Positions 27,368 through 35,862 of a stretch of DNA of 64,000 nucleotides are shown in pieces. The position numbers and the translations under genes are program-made. Each line of letters opens with the position of its first letter. Position 1 is the first letter of the stretch. The DNA lies in NCBI RefSeq assembly GCF_000764205.1, contig NZ_JQDZ01000007.1, positions 1 to 64,000 on the forward strand, in the 5' to 3' direction. Below the pieces are notes generated by a model, which was given only the letters and a program-made list of their open reading frames with translations, was not told the DNA's origin and ran no database searches. The DNA is from Thalassotalea sp. ND16A. Its GTDB lineage: Bacteria > Pseudomonadota > Gammaproteobacteria > Enterobacterales > Alteromonadaceae.

Positions 27368-29329
27368 TTAATTCACATTATTTTTTAAATTAGACGTTTT
27401 AAAATACCCGGTATTCTTACTTAACGAGATGAAGTTCATCATGTAATTTGATTGTTCAATTAAATCTTGATGTTTGGGATGAGACAATTTACAAGAAAAC
27501 CTTTCATCATGAAAACATGATACGCCTGATGAAGAATCACAATAGTTAACTATGGGCAAACAGGTGGTTCCGCCATAACGAAAAGCGTAATTATCAAAAT
27601 CAATATTAAATATCGGCCGGATAGCTTCAGTTTTATCAACACCCATTATTGGGCGGCCGATAAAAGCAACTTCACTTTTTATTGCTAACATAGATAATAT
27701 AGTGGGAGCGATATCCAAATGACTATATTCTTGTAGCAAATTTACATCGACCCCTTGCAATCCTTCACTGTATACAACTAACGGCGTTCTAAATAAAATT
27801 TCAAATTTTTCCTCTGCTGATAAATTTGTATCCGGAAAATAGGGGACACCATGATCCCCGGTGATCACTAGAATGGTATCTTTTGCTAAAGGACTGTTGA
27901 TAAATTTTTTCCAAAACTCTCCCAATGCGAAGTCGGAGTATGAAATCCCCTTGCGATAATTTTTATATCTATCCTCCCCTTCATATTCGACATTTGCATC
28001 GAACTTAAACCCTTGATAATCCCAATCAAAGGGCTGGTGGTTGGTAACAGTCAATATTTCCGCAAAAAATGGCTGTTGTTGTTCTGATAATAATTGCAAA
28101 GCCTTGTCAAAAACTACAGTATCCTTTACTCCCCAACCAATAACATCGGATTCAGATATATTGTCTTTATTAAAATCTTCTTTAGCAATTATATTCTTGA
28201 AGCCTAAACTCTTGTGGTAAACACCCCGGTTGTAAAACTCTTTATCATTACCGTGAAAAAAGTAAGACTGAAAACCATGTTCGTTGAGAATTTTAGGTAA
28301 GCATTCTCCATTAAATTCACCGTATAAAGTTGAATAAGATATTTCTTTGTTATAATCGATAAGACCACATAGTATTGCCTGCTCAGATTTAACCGTATAC
28401 CTGCTAGTAGCGAATACATTTTTAAAGCTTAAACCTAACTTAGCAATTTTATCTAAATTAGGTGTCAACGAGGTAGCAGGGTCGAAATTTCCGGTTTCAA
28501 AATCTCTTATGCTTTCCATCACGATTATAATTACATTTTTTTTAAGTTCACTTTTCTCATTGCTGGTTTCATTCGGTACAAACTTAAATGGCTCTAGAGT
28601 TGATAACGAATGGCGATAATTTTTGTAGTTAGGTAGTAAGCCGGAAAATTTTTTGAAATCATATTTATCAGGAATAGTATCAACTTTTCCGGTTTTGATA
28701 GCTTTTCCTAATAAGTACTCTTCAGCCTCTCTAGAATCGACATTTCTGTTCACAAAACTTCGGTAAAAGTGCATCAAAGGATTTTCATCTTTTAAGTACA
28801 ATTTACCAAAGTTACTTTGTTGGAAAGGGTTTAATATGGTTCCTCTTTCTTGATGAAACTCACTAAGGAAAAACACGCAGCTGAAAATCACAGCTAAAAA
28901 AGAATAAATGACCTTGTATTGCAGGTTCATACTGCTCGCTAAAAAATTTCGCATAAATAAAACAGTAGCGATGGCGATGGCGATAAAGCTAAAAATCAAA
29001 AAGCCGTCTAAGAAATTTTTAAACGAAAGCATAAATTCGTCAAATAGATACAGTGTTCTGTAAGTCAAGAAACTATCAAAATAAATATAATATTCTTCAG
29101 AAACTTTTAATAATATAATGGTTAAAGCCGTGATTAATGTCACGAATAAAGCGGACTTCTGCTTGATTGTAACGATCAGTAAGAGAAACATTGCCGATAA
29201 CACTAAAGATAAAACTAGCGAATCGATAATGGCGAAAAAATCGCTATGAAAACCTAAATAATGAGCAAAACATAATGGCAAAAAGGCAAGAAAAAGTGAA
29301 AAATAAATGATCTTTTTTGTTGAGTGCAA
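27368..29329 (-). CDS. LtaS/OpgB-like membrane phosphoglycerol-transferase-family (sulfatase-fold) protein
   Basis: 653 residues. About five N-terminal transmembrane segments (within 1-155) precede a periplasmic alkaline-phosphatase-superfamily domain. The domain shows VIIIVMESIRDFE (metal-binding Glu), SRYTVKSEQA with the likely nucleophilic Thr, SYFFHGNDKEFYNRG, and ITGDHGVPYF (metal-binding Asp-His). This is the layout of lipoteichoic-acid synthase and of phosphoglycerol or phosphoethanolamine transferases acting on envelope glycans or lipids. The substrate cannot be read. It is A+T-rich, lies antisense between zapD and yacG, and so interrupts a conserved trio. Acquisition by transfer is inferred. 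Confidence 0.82.
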   Translation of the reverse strand: MHSTKKIIYFSLFLAFLPLCFAHYLGFHSDFFAIIDSLVLSLVLSAMFLLLIVTIKQKSALFVTLITALTIILLKVSEEYYIYFDSFLTYRTLYLFDEFMLSFKNFLDGFLIFSFIAIAIATVLFMRNFLASSMNLQYKVIYSFLAVIFSCVFFLSEFHQERGTILNPFQQSNFGKLYLKDENPLMHFYRSFVNRNVDSREAEEYLLGKAIKTGKVDTIPDKYDFKKFSGLLPNYKNYRHSLSTLEPFKFVPNETSNEKSELKKNVIIIVMESIRDFETGNFDPATSLTPNLDKIAKLGLSFKNVFATSRYTVKSEQAILCGLIDYNKEISYSTLYGEFNGECLPKILNEHGFQSYFFHGNDKEFYNRGVYHKSLGFKNIIAKEDFNKDNISESDVIGWGVKDTVVFDKALQLLSEQQQPFFAEILTVTNHQPFDWDYQGFKFDANVEYEGEDRYKNYRKGISYSDFALGEFWKKFINSPLAKDTILVITGDHGVPYFPDTNLSAEEKFEILFRTPLVVYSEGLQGVDVNLLQEYSHLDIAPTILSMLAIKSEVAFIGRPIMGVDKTEAIRPIFNIDFDNYAFRYGGTTCLPIVNYCDSSSGVSCFHDERFSCKLSHPKHQDLIEQSNYMMNFISLSKNTGYFKTSNLKNNVN

Positions 29330-29471
29330 AGTAGTTGCTTTTTATCGTTATTGTTAATAATTTAATATAGCAGAAAGAGAGATTTACGTATAACTAAATT
29401 CATTGAACCAAGGTTACGGCCCCATGATTTATGCTATCATAGCCGAAATAAATCATTTTAAGAAAAGCCTG

Positions 29472-29702
29472 ATGAAAGTAAATTGCCCGAATTGTAAAAA
29501 ACAAATTGTTTGGAGCACAGATAACGAATTTCGACCGTTTTGCAGTGAACGCTGTAAGTTAATTGATTTAGGCGACTGGGCAGAAGAGAATCATAAGATT
29601 TCGCAAGGGCCACAAGGTGTGCAGGAGTTGTCGGAAGAAATGTTAGATGCCCTTGAAGATCAGTTTTTGCAGAACAATAAATTTTTTGTCGAATCGGAAT
29701 AG
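29472..29702 (+). CDS. yacG: DNA gyrase inhibitor / zinc-binding protein YacG
   Basis: 76 residues from ATG 29472 (E. coli YacG 65). The open frame extends 23 codons upstream, but the family begins with MKVNCPNC. The four zinc ligands are in CPNC (near residues 4-7) and CSERC (near 23-27), followed by [13 protein letters not shown], the family signature. E. coli YacG binds GyrB and blocks DNA binding. The acidic C-terminal tail is longer than usual. Its usual neighbour zapD is displaced by the antisense LtaS-like gene. Confidence 0.93.
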   Translation: MKVNCPNCKKQIVWSTDNEFRPFCSERCKLIDLGDWAEENHKISQGPQGVQELSEEMLDALEDQFLQNNKFFVESE

Positions 29703-29822
29703 CAACCACTAAAATAGACACATCTTACAAAAGGTTAAGCATAACTCAGTTTCAGCCTTGCGTAAAAAGAATGGGTTAAGGCATACTGGATATTAACCAT
29801 TGGTGAACCGATTTCAGCGATC

Positions 29823-30359
29823 ATGAGAAATTTATTTATTGCTTTATTAGTAGTTATTGTCGGCCTTGTTTATTTAAAACGAGATGCTGACGATAATAAC
29901 TTATCTGCCCCACCCGAAAAAGTTATCGCGTTTACTGAAGATACTTCTTCTGATGTTCTGCTGGAACAAGCCTTTGTCTCTCTTGATCATGAAGTTAACC
30001 CAAATGTGGATATTGATACCTATTCGGGGCTAGAGAAAATAGCCTTTGCTTACCAAAATCAATTATCAAACATCCAGGTCTTGGGTTCTGGTAAAGTCAT
30101 TAAAATGTTGCCTGATGACAATAGGGGCAGTCGCCATCAGCGCTTTATTCTCAAGCTTGGCAATAATCAATCACTGTTGATCGCTCATAATATCAATATT
30201 GCCGACAGGGTAAAGTCGCTGCGCAAAGGCGATGACATTGAGTTTTATGGGGTTTATGAGTGGAATGATAAAGGCGGTGTGGTGCATTGGACTCACCATG
30301 ATCCTGATGGCTCTCATCCTGATGGTTATTTGCGCTATGCCGGGCTTAAGTACCAGTAA
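29823..30359 (+). CDS. DUF3465 family exported or anchored protein
   Basis: 178 residues. A hydrophobic N-terminus (about 3-18) acts as a signal or anchor. The C-terminal half (about 80-178) matches DUF3465: GSGKVIKMLPDDNRGSRHQRFILKL, IAHNINIADRV, GDDIEFYGVYEWN, and HWTHHDPDGSHPDGYL, rich in conserved His and Asp. The pattern suggests a small OB-like beta-barrel; a metal- or DNA-related role is only speculation. It is followed directly by the 25-bp repeat array. Confidence 0.8.
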   Translation: MRNLFIALLVVIVGLVYLKRDADDNNLSAPPEKVIAFTEDTSSDVLLEQAFVSLDHEVNPNVDIDTYSGLEKIAFAYQNQLSNIQVLGSGKVIKMLPDDNRGSRHQRFILKLGNNQSLLIAHNINIADRVKSLRKGDDIEFYGVYEWNDKGGVVHWTHHDPDGSHPDGYLRYAGLKYQ

Positions 30360-30363
30360 TTAA

Positions 30364-30660
30364 GCTAGGTTGAAATCCAAGCAAAGCTAGGTTGAAACTC
30401 CGCTAATTAATGCGAGGTTAGCACCCCGCCAATCATGCGAGGTTAGCACCCCGCCAATCATGCGAGGTTAAAACCCCGCCAACCATGCGAGGTTGAAACC
30501 CCGCCAATCATGCGAGGTTGAAACCCCGCCAACCATGCGAGGTTGAAACCCCGCCAACCATGCGAGGTTGAAACCCCGCCAACCATGCGAGGTTAAAACC
30601 CCGCCAACCATGCGAGGTTAAAACCCCGCCAATCATGCGAGGTTGAAACCCCGCCAACCA
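30364..30660. repeat. 25-bp tandem repeat array (10 regular units plus 2 degenerate)
   Basis: Ten units of exactly 25 bp fill 30411-30660 (tgcgaggttgaaaccccgcc plus aacca or aatca), with two degenerate units before them (30364-30410). Units differ mainly in the loop (gttgaaac, gttaaaac, gttagcac) and the aacca/aatca end. Each can fold into a short hairpin. There are no unique spacers. The array fills the gap between the DUF3465 gene and the mutT stop, on the 3' side of both genes. Confidence 0.95.
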
Positions 30661-30662
30661 AT

Positions 30663-31058
30663 TTATAGGTTCATTGCCAATATTTTTTCGACGATTGGGG
30701 TGTTGGCCTTGGGGAAATCGATACCGGTTAATTCATCTGGGTTAAACCAGCCCTGCTGCTGACCTTCTTGTGCCGTTGGCTCACCGAGGAATTGATCGAC
30801 AAGAAACACTTCCAGTAACACTTGTTTGTCACTGTAATCGTGACTGATGGTAATTAATGGCTGCATGGCAAGAGTATCAATGGCAATTTCTTCGTTAAGC
30901 TCTCTATGCAGCGCTTGATGCACAGTTTCATTATTTTCCACCTTACCCCCTGGGAATTCCCATTTACCGCCTTGGTGGCTATGTTCAAGTCGTTTGGTGA
31001 GAAAAAACTGCCCTTGTCGGTATATCACCCCAACGGCCACATGAATTCGCTTTATCAT
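30663..31058 (-). CDS. mutT: 8-oxo-dGTP diphosphatase MutT
   Basis: 131 residues from ATG 31058 (E. coli MutT 129), chosen because MIKRIHVAVGVIY aligns with the family and aggataaca precedes it; an open frame from 31094 would add 12 residues. It hydrolyses oxidised dGTP to prevent A:T to C:G transversions. The Nudix box is GGKVENNETVHQ...RELNEEIAI, in which the usual Gly of EEXGU is Ala. It lies downstream of secA as in many gammaproteobacteria. The repeat array starts 2 bp past its stop. Confidence 0.94.
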   Translation of the reverse strand: MIKRIHVAVGVIYRQGQFFLTKRLEHSHQGGKWEFPGGKVENNETVHQALHRELNEEIAIDTLAMQPLITISHDYSDKQVLLEVFLVDQFLGEPTAQEGQQQGWFNPDELTGIDFPKANTPIVEKILAMNL

Positions 31059-31179
31059 TGTTATCCTGTTTAATTGATTTATAAGAACTAGCAAAAGCGA
31101 GACCCCGCCCTTATAGTTCTTAGTTCTTAGCGCTTCGCTTGTACCTTACACCGACGTCCTATTTTCCACTATACTAGGT

Positions 31180-31410
31180 GTAATCAAACATGCAGCTTGT
31201 ACCAACTTCATAATTTCAACTAACAGTTGGTGCATTCAAACATGCTGCCCGTAGTTCGCAGCCCGATGCTTTAATCAAATGCTTGCTTAATACTATTGCT
31301 CATTTATTCAAACACGCTGCATGTACCTTGTATCCTGTACCTTTCACCAACTTCATAATTTCAACTTATGCTGGTGTATTCAAACATGCTGCTTGTACCC
31401 TGTACCCCGC
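31180..31410. repeat. Interspersed direct repeats with gtacc heptamers
   Basis: Two long copies, 31201-31253 and 31346-31397, begin accaacttcataatttcaac and continue through ttggtg or ctggtg to attcaaacatgctgc. Two partial copies lie near 31180-31203 and 31306-31327. Each full copy has arms accaac/gttggt that can pair. Copies end in gtaccct-type heptamers like those near 35.7 kb. Confidence 0.8.
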
Positions 31411-31413
31411 ACC

Positions 31414-31456
31414 TAAAAAAATAAAACCCGAAGCTGCGTAACAACTCCGGGTTTAA
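31414..31456 (-). terminator. Intrinsic terminator of secA
   Basis: On the minus strand aacccggagtt and agcttcgggtt pair (one internal mismatch), followed by ttattttttt. It lies about 22 bp past the secA stop. Confidence 0.85.
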
Positions 31457-31477
31457 AGATCCTGCTATCAGCGTCGC

Positions 31478-34159
31478 CTAACTCAGCTGCCCATGACACT
31501 GTTTGTATTTTTTGCCCGAGCCACATGGACAAGGGTTGTTGCGGCCAACACGTGGTACTTCATTTTGCTCAGTGGCCTGGCCACTGGCTTGATGCGTGTA
31601 TTGCTTTGGTGCTTCATCGGCTTTGCGATGCTGCTCTTCAACCGCCTCTACGTCTGACTCTTGCTGAATACGAACTTTAGACAGGACGCTAACCACGTCA
31701 TATTTTAAGTTATCCAACATGGTTGAGAATAATTCAAACGACTCTTTTTTGTATTCTTGTTTCGGGTTCTTTTGCGCGTAACCACGCAGGTGAATCCCCT
31801 GGCGAAGATGATCCATTGCCGCTAAGTGCTCTTTCCACAGGCCATCCAAGGTTTGCAACATTACCGCTTTTTCAAATTGACGTAATACGTCCGGGCCTAC
31901 TTGGGTTTCTTTTTCGGTGTATGCTTGCTCAACTTCTTTGATGATACGTTCACGTAATGAATCTTCGTGCAACTTGTCGTCTTCAGCTAACCAGGTGGTA
32001 AGTGCCAAGTCGATAGTCAAATCACCTTTAAGTCGATCTTCAAGTCCTTGTACATCCCACATTTCTTCCAAAGATTGTGGTGGAATATGGCCATCGATGA
32101 TGCCATTGACTACGTCCAGACGAATGGCTTCAACAGTTTCACCGATATCCCCTTCATCGAGAAGTTCGTTACGTTGCTCGTAAATGACTTTACGTTGGTC
32201 ATTGGCAACATCATCGTATTCAAGTAATTGCTTACGAATGTCAAAGTTACGGCCTTCTACTTTACGTTGTGCGTTTTCAATCGATTTGGTTACCCAAGGG
32301 TGTTCAATCGCTTCACCATGTTCCATGCCCAATTTACGCATCATGTTAGCAATTCGCTCAGAGGCAAAAATACGCATTAAGCCATCTTCCATCGAAAGAT
32401 AGAAACGGGTTGAACCAGGATCACCCTGACGACCAGAACGGCCGCGTAATTGATTATCGATACGTCTTGATTCATGACGCTCTGTGGCTACTATGTGCAA
32501 GCCACCAAGTTCTAGAACTTTATTGTGCTGTTCTTGCCATGCTGCTGTGGCTTTTGCAATGCTCTCTTCACTTTGATCTTTCAACCCGTCGATGTTTGCT
32601 GATAAATTACCACCCAAGACGATATCGGTACCACGACCGGCCATGTTAGTGGCAATGGTTACCGCACCAACACAACCAGCATTGGCAACAATTTCCGCTT
32701 CTTCGGCATGGAATTTTGCATTCAATACTTTGTGTTTAATTTTCGCTTTCTTTAAAATTTTGGCTAAAAACTCAGACGTTTCAATGCTAATGGTACCGAC
32801 TAATACTGGTTGGCCACGCTCTGCACAATCTTTAATGTCAGTGATGATGGCTTCGTATTTTTCATCGGCGGTGAGATAAATCAGATCGGCCATGTCTTTA
32901 CGGATCATGTCACGGTTGGTTGGTATTACTACCGTCTCTAAACCATAGATATGGTTAAATTCGAATGCTTCGGTATCGGCAGTACCTGTCATCCCCGACA
33001 GTTTGTTATACAAACGGAAGAAGTTTTGAAAGGTGATGGAGGCTAACGTCTGGTTCTCATTTTGAATGTTAACGTTTTCTTTCGCTTCAATCGCCTGGTG
33101 TAACCCTTCTGACCAGCGACGGCCTTCCATGGTACGACCGGTGTGTTCATCAACGATAACAATTTCATCGTCTTTAACAATGTAATCTACGTCTTTTTGG
33201 AATAATTTATGGGCGCGAAGTGCCGCCATTACATGGTGCAATAAGGCAATGCTTGCGGCGCTGTATAATGAATCGTGCTCTGCCAGTAAACCGCGCTCTT
33301 GCAGAATTTGTTCTACCTGTACCTGACCACGCTCGGTTAAATATACCTGTTTTGATTTTTCATCTAAGGTGTAATCACCGCTGCTTTCTACGCCTTCTTC
33401 GTCTTCAACATCTTGTAATACCAGAGTTGGCACTAAGGTATCAATTTGACGGTATAACTCTGAGCTGTCTTCGGCCTGGCCAGAAATCACCAATGGCGTA
33501 CGCGCTTCATCGATTAAAATTGAATCGACCTCATCGATGACGGCAAAGTTTAACGCTTTTTGCACACGCTGCTGCGGTGAGAACGCCATGTTGTCACGCA
33601 GGTAATCGAAACCAAATTCGTTATTGGTACCGTAAGTAATATCGGCATCATAGGCCGCTTGTTTTTCTTCCTGGCTGATGTTGGCAATATTACAACCAAC
33701 CGTCATCCCTAAAAATTCAAAAAGTGGGCGGGCCCAGTCAGCATCACGTTTGGCCAGATAATCGTTGACGGTAATGATGTGCACACCATTATCGGTTAAG
33801 CCATTTAAATAGGCAGGCAAGGTAGCGGTAAGGGTTTTACCTTCACCGGTACGCATTTCGGCGATTTTACCTTGATGTAACACCATGCCGCCAATCATTT
33901 GCACGTCGAAATGGCGCATGCCAAATACACGGATACTGGCTTCACGTACTACCGCAAAGGCTTCAGGTAAAATGTTCTCTAATGCTTCTCCATTAGTGAT
34001 TCGCTCTTTGAATTCGGCAGTTTTGCCTTTTAATTCGTCATCGTTATACGCTTGGGTTACTTGTTCTAGCGCATTGATTTTTTGTACTTCTTTATTCATT
34101 TGTTTTAGTAATCGATCATTACGAGAACCAAAAAGCTTTGTCATTAATTTTACAAACAT
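31478..34159 (-). CDS. secA: Preprotein translocase ATPase SecA
   Basis: 893 residues from ATG 34159 (E. coli 901). The frame is open for 22 more codons, but [16 protein letters not shown] aligns with the family start. SecA drives proteins through SecYEG. Seen: the Walker A region [19 protein letters not shown] (about 101-119), [15 protein letters not shown] as the DEAD-like box, the nucleotide-binding domain 2 segment [16 protein letters not shown], the [11 protein letters not shown] motif, and the C-terminal zinc site [13 protein letters not shown] for SecB and phospholipid contact. No secM gene precedes it; instead a terminator-like hairpin occupies the leader. Confidence 0.97.
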   Translation of the reverse strand: MFVKLMTKLFGSRNDRLLKQMNKEVQKINALEQVTQAYNDDELKGKTAEFKERITNGEALENILPEAFAVVREASIRVFGMRHFDVQMIGGMVLHQGKIAEMRTGEGKTLTATLPAYLNGLTDNGVHIITVNDYLAKRDADWARPLFEFLGMTVGCNIANISQEEKQAAYDADITYGTNNEFGFDYLRDNMAFSPQQRVQKALNFAVIDEVDSILIDEARTPLVISGQAEDSSELYRQIDTLVPTLVLQDVEDEEGVESSGDYTLDEKSKQVYLTERGQVQVEQILQERGLLAEHDSLYSAASIALLHHVMAALRAHKLFQKDVDYIVKDDEIVIVDEHTGRTMEGRRWSEGLHQAIEAKENVNIQNENQTLASITFQNFFRLYNKLSGMTGTADTEAFEFNHIYGLETVVIPTNRDMIRKDMADLIYLTADEKYEAIITDIKDCAERGQPVLVGTISIETSEFLAKILKKAKIKHKVLNAKFHAEEAEIVANAGCVGAVTIATNMAGRGTDIVLGGNLSANIDGLKDQSEESIAKATAAWQEQHNKVLELGGLHIVATERHESRRIDNQLRGRSGRQGDPGSTRFYLSMEDGLMRIFASERIANMMRKLGMEHGEAIEHPWVTKSIENAQRKVEGRNFDIRKQLLEYDDVANDQRKVIYEQRNELLDEGDIGETVEAIRLDVVNGIIDGHIPPQSLEEMWDVQGLEDRLKGDLTIDLALTTWLAEDDKLHEDSLRERIIKEVEQAYTEKETQVGPDVLRQFEKAVMLQTLDGLWKEHLAAMDHLRQGIHLRGYAQKNPKQEYKKESFELFSTMLDNLKYDVVSVLSKVRIQQESDVEAVEEQHRKADEAPKQYTHQASGQATEQNEVPRVGRNNPCPCGSGKKYKQCHGQLS

Positions 34160-34194
34160 TTTATTTAGACCATTGTTGCCAAAATTATCTGGCG

Positions 34195-34221
34195 AAAAAA
34201 AACCATCAGCCAAAGACTGAT
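34195..34221 (-). promoter_or_regulatory. Terminator-like hairpin (possible attenuator) in the secA leader
   Basis: On the minus strand atcagtc-ttt-ggctgat is a 7-bp stem followed by gg and eight T. It sits 28 bp past the M23 gene stop and 36 bp before the secA start codon. A terminator here would cut secA off from upstream transcription with almost no room for a separate promoter, so controlled readthrough is possible. Confidence 0.65.
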
Positions 34222-34248
34222 TCAAAAATTTTTACGAGGAATTAAACC

Positions 34249-35139
34249 CTAAGTTTTAGGTTTACGATAAACGTATTTAGTTGGATTTATTTGTTTATCG
34301 TTACGCAGGATTTCGTAATGCACGTGTGGGCCAGTGGAACGGCCGGTACTACCCATTAAAGCAATTGCTTGCCCTTTTGTAACTACGTCACCAATTTTTA
34401 CCAGATGCGATTTATTGTGCGCATATCGGGTTTTATAGCCAGTGCCGTGATCAATTTCTACTAAATTACCATAGCCCCAACGCTCGCCAGCATAGCTAAC
34501 AACGCCAGAACCCGTAGAAAATACCTGGTCATTTTCTTTACCGGCAAAGTCTACGCCTTTATGCATGGTAGGTTTGCCATTAAATGGGTCTTTACGAACT
34601 CCGTAATATGACGACAGCCAGCCTTTGCCAATTGGACGTCCGGATAAATAACTCGTACTTTCGATATGGTGACCCAATGCAAAAGATTCAAGTAGGTTAA
34701 GCTGATTTTCTTTTTGCTCAACGTTAATACTCAAATCCAATAATTGTTTCTCTAAATCGCTAAGTGAAAATTCACTCTTCAGAGCCACTGTTTGTGCTGG
34801 TCCACCGGTTGGCGGGAATGCCGCCATATTAAATTCATTCATTGGAATGTCGGCTTCATCGGCCAGCCTTTCACCTAAGGCATTTAAGCGTAATATATGG
34901 GACTGCATTTCCGCAATTTTTACACTTAAGGCGATCACTTGTTGATCATTGGCGATAGTTGATTCCGGTTTTTGTTTAACGGTTTGCAAGTGTGCCGGCA
35001 CAACGTCGGGCTTTAACGCCGAATGCATCACTAAACCAGAGACCACGGCAAAGCCGCCGACAATAGCAAGCCATCTGGGTTTACTTAATTTTAATGAAAA
35101 ACGGACATTCTGTCCGCGGTATAATAGTGTTAAACTCAT
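34249..35139 (-). CDS. M23 family (LytM) metallopeptidase, membrane anchored
   Basis: 296 residues. One transmembrane segment (about 22-42) is followed by a coiled-coil-prone region (about 65-155) and a LytM domain (about 165-285). The zinc ligands and catalytic histidines are seen in MHKGVDFAG (HxxxD, about 192-200), GYKTRYAHN and GPHVHYE (HxH, about 271-277). Such proteins either cut peptidoglycan crosslinks or, when degenerate, activate amidases; the metal ligands here are intact, so an active endopeptidase is likely. It lies where secM lies in E. coli, between lpxC and secA, and is divergent from dciA. Confidence 0.9.
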   Translation of the reverse strand: MSLTLLYRGQNVRFSLKLSKPRWLAIVGGFAVVSGLVMHSALKPDVVPAHLQTVKQKPESTIANDQQVIALSVKIAEMQSHILRLNALGERLADEADIPMNEFNMAAFPPTGGPAQTVALKSEFSLSDLEKQLLDLSINVEQKENQLNLLESFALGHHIESTSYLSGRPIGKGWLSSYYGVRKDPFNGKPTMHKGVDFAGKENDQVFSTGSGVVSYAGERWGYGNLVEIDHGTGYKTRYAHNKSHLVKIGDVVTKGQAIALMGSTGRSTGPHVHYEILRNDKQINPTKYVYRKPKT

Positions 35140-35193
35140 TTAATACTTATATTATTGTTTTAGTCAAATTTCACTGCAAGGCGAACAAATACG

Positions 35194-35655
35194 ATGAAGC
35201 GCATTGTCAAAGACCCACAAGATTTAAATTCCTTGCTTAAAAAAGCAAGTGGCAACATGGCCGACTTTTCGACTAAAGCGCAATCAATTAACATTCTGGC
35301 TGACATTGTACGACAAACTTGTCCCGATCTTCCAGAAAATGCTTGGCAATTAGCAAATTGTAGAGCAGATTTAGTAATAATTGAAGCTAAATCCCCCGTT
35401 TGGGGTCAACGTCTACAGTTTGAGCGTAACAATATAGCACAACAGCTGGCAATGCAAACCCAGGGAATTTTCACTAGAATTGAAATAAAAGTGAATCCGC
35501 ACGGCAACATTCGTAAAGTTGAGAAGACAGTAGCAGTAAAAACCAAGAAACATATGTCGCAAAAAACTGCCGATCAAATTAATGAAGTCGCCGAGAATGC
35601 GCCGCCGGGGTTAAAGGAAGTGTTGCGCCGTTTGGCTAAGCATGTGAACGAGTAA
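35194..35655 (+). CDS. dciA: DciA-type replicative helicase loader (DUF721)
   Basis: 153 residues. The N-terminal DUF721 domain is visible: a helical start, then LPENAWQLANCRADLVIIEAKSPVWGQRLQFERNNI (about 49-84), with the conserved W and the short K-homology-like beta-alpha pattern. A basic, probably disordered tail (about 105-153) follows. DciA helps load DnaB in bacteria that lack phage-derived DnaC. Its presence indicates the host uses the ancestral loading route. It is the only plus-strand gene between secA and the dcw cluster and diverges from the M23 gene with 54 bp between the starts. Confidence 0.85.
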   Translation: MKRIVKDPQDLNSLLKKASGNMADFSTKAQSINILADIVRQTCPDLPENAWQLANCRADLVIIEAKSPVWGQRLQFERNNIAQQLAMQTQGIFTRIEIKVNPHGNIRKVEKTVAVKTKKHMSQKTADQINEVAENAPPGLKEVLRRLAKHVNE

Positions 35656-35657
35656 AA

Positions 35658-35803
35658 GGGTACAAGGTACAAGGTACAAGCAGTACAGTTTAAGCGACAC
35701 GCTAGCTTAAATAACAAGTAATATTTGTATTATCCGATAATTTAATTTCACTTTTCATCCGTCAACAAATCTGCCTGTACCTTGTACCCTGTACCCTGTA
35801 CCT
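35658..35803. repeat. Inverted pair of gtacctt heptamer tracts
   Basis: gggtacaaggtacaaggtac at 35658-35677 and cctgtaccttgtaccctgta at 35774-35793 are tandem heptamer tracts in opposite orientation. They could pair into a long stem enclosing about 95 bp. They lie between dciA and lpxC, which converge. Confidence 0.85.
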
Positions 35804-35815
35804 AAAAAAAGACAT

Positions 35816-35843
35816 AAAAAAACCGGGATATTCGTCCCGGTTT
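35816..35843 (-). terminator. Intrinsic terminator of lpxC
   Basis: On the minus strand aaccggga-cgaata-tcccggtt forms a perfect 8-bp stem followed by a T run. It lies about 20 bp past the lpxC stop. Confidence 0.92.
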
Positions 35844-35862
35844 CTAATGAGTCTTTTTTGCT

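Larger units (their letters stand above)
31059..31477. other. Repeat-rich secA-mutT intergenic region
   Basis: About 420 bp without a gene. It holds agttctt heptamers (31115-31130), four copies of an attcaaacatgctgcttgtacc-like module, and the secA terminator. A mutT promoter should lie near its right-hand part on the minus strand, but no clear boxes were found. Confidence 0.6.

Noticed and set aside
30411-30660. CRISPR array
   Set aside because: Units are contiguous 25-mers with no unique spacers, and no cas genes are present; it is a tandem repeat.
34160-34225. N-terminal extension of SecA or a SecM-like arrest peptide
   Set aside because: The 22 upstream codons lack a signal peptide or an arrest motif and include the T-tract of a hairpin; the family start at 34159 is clear.
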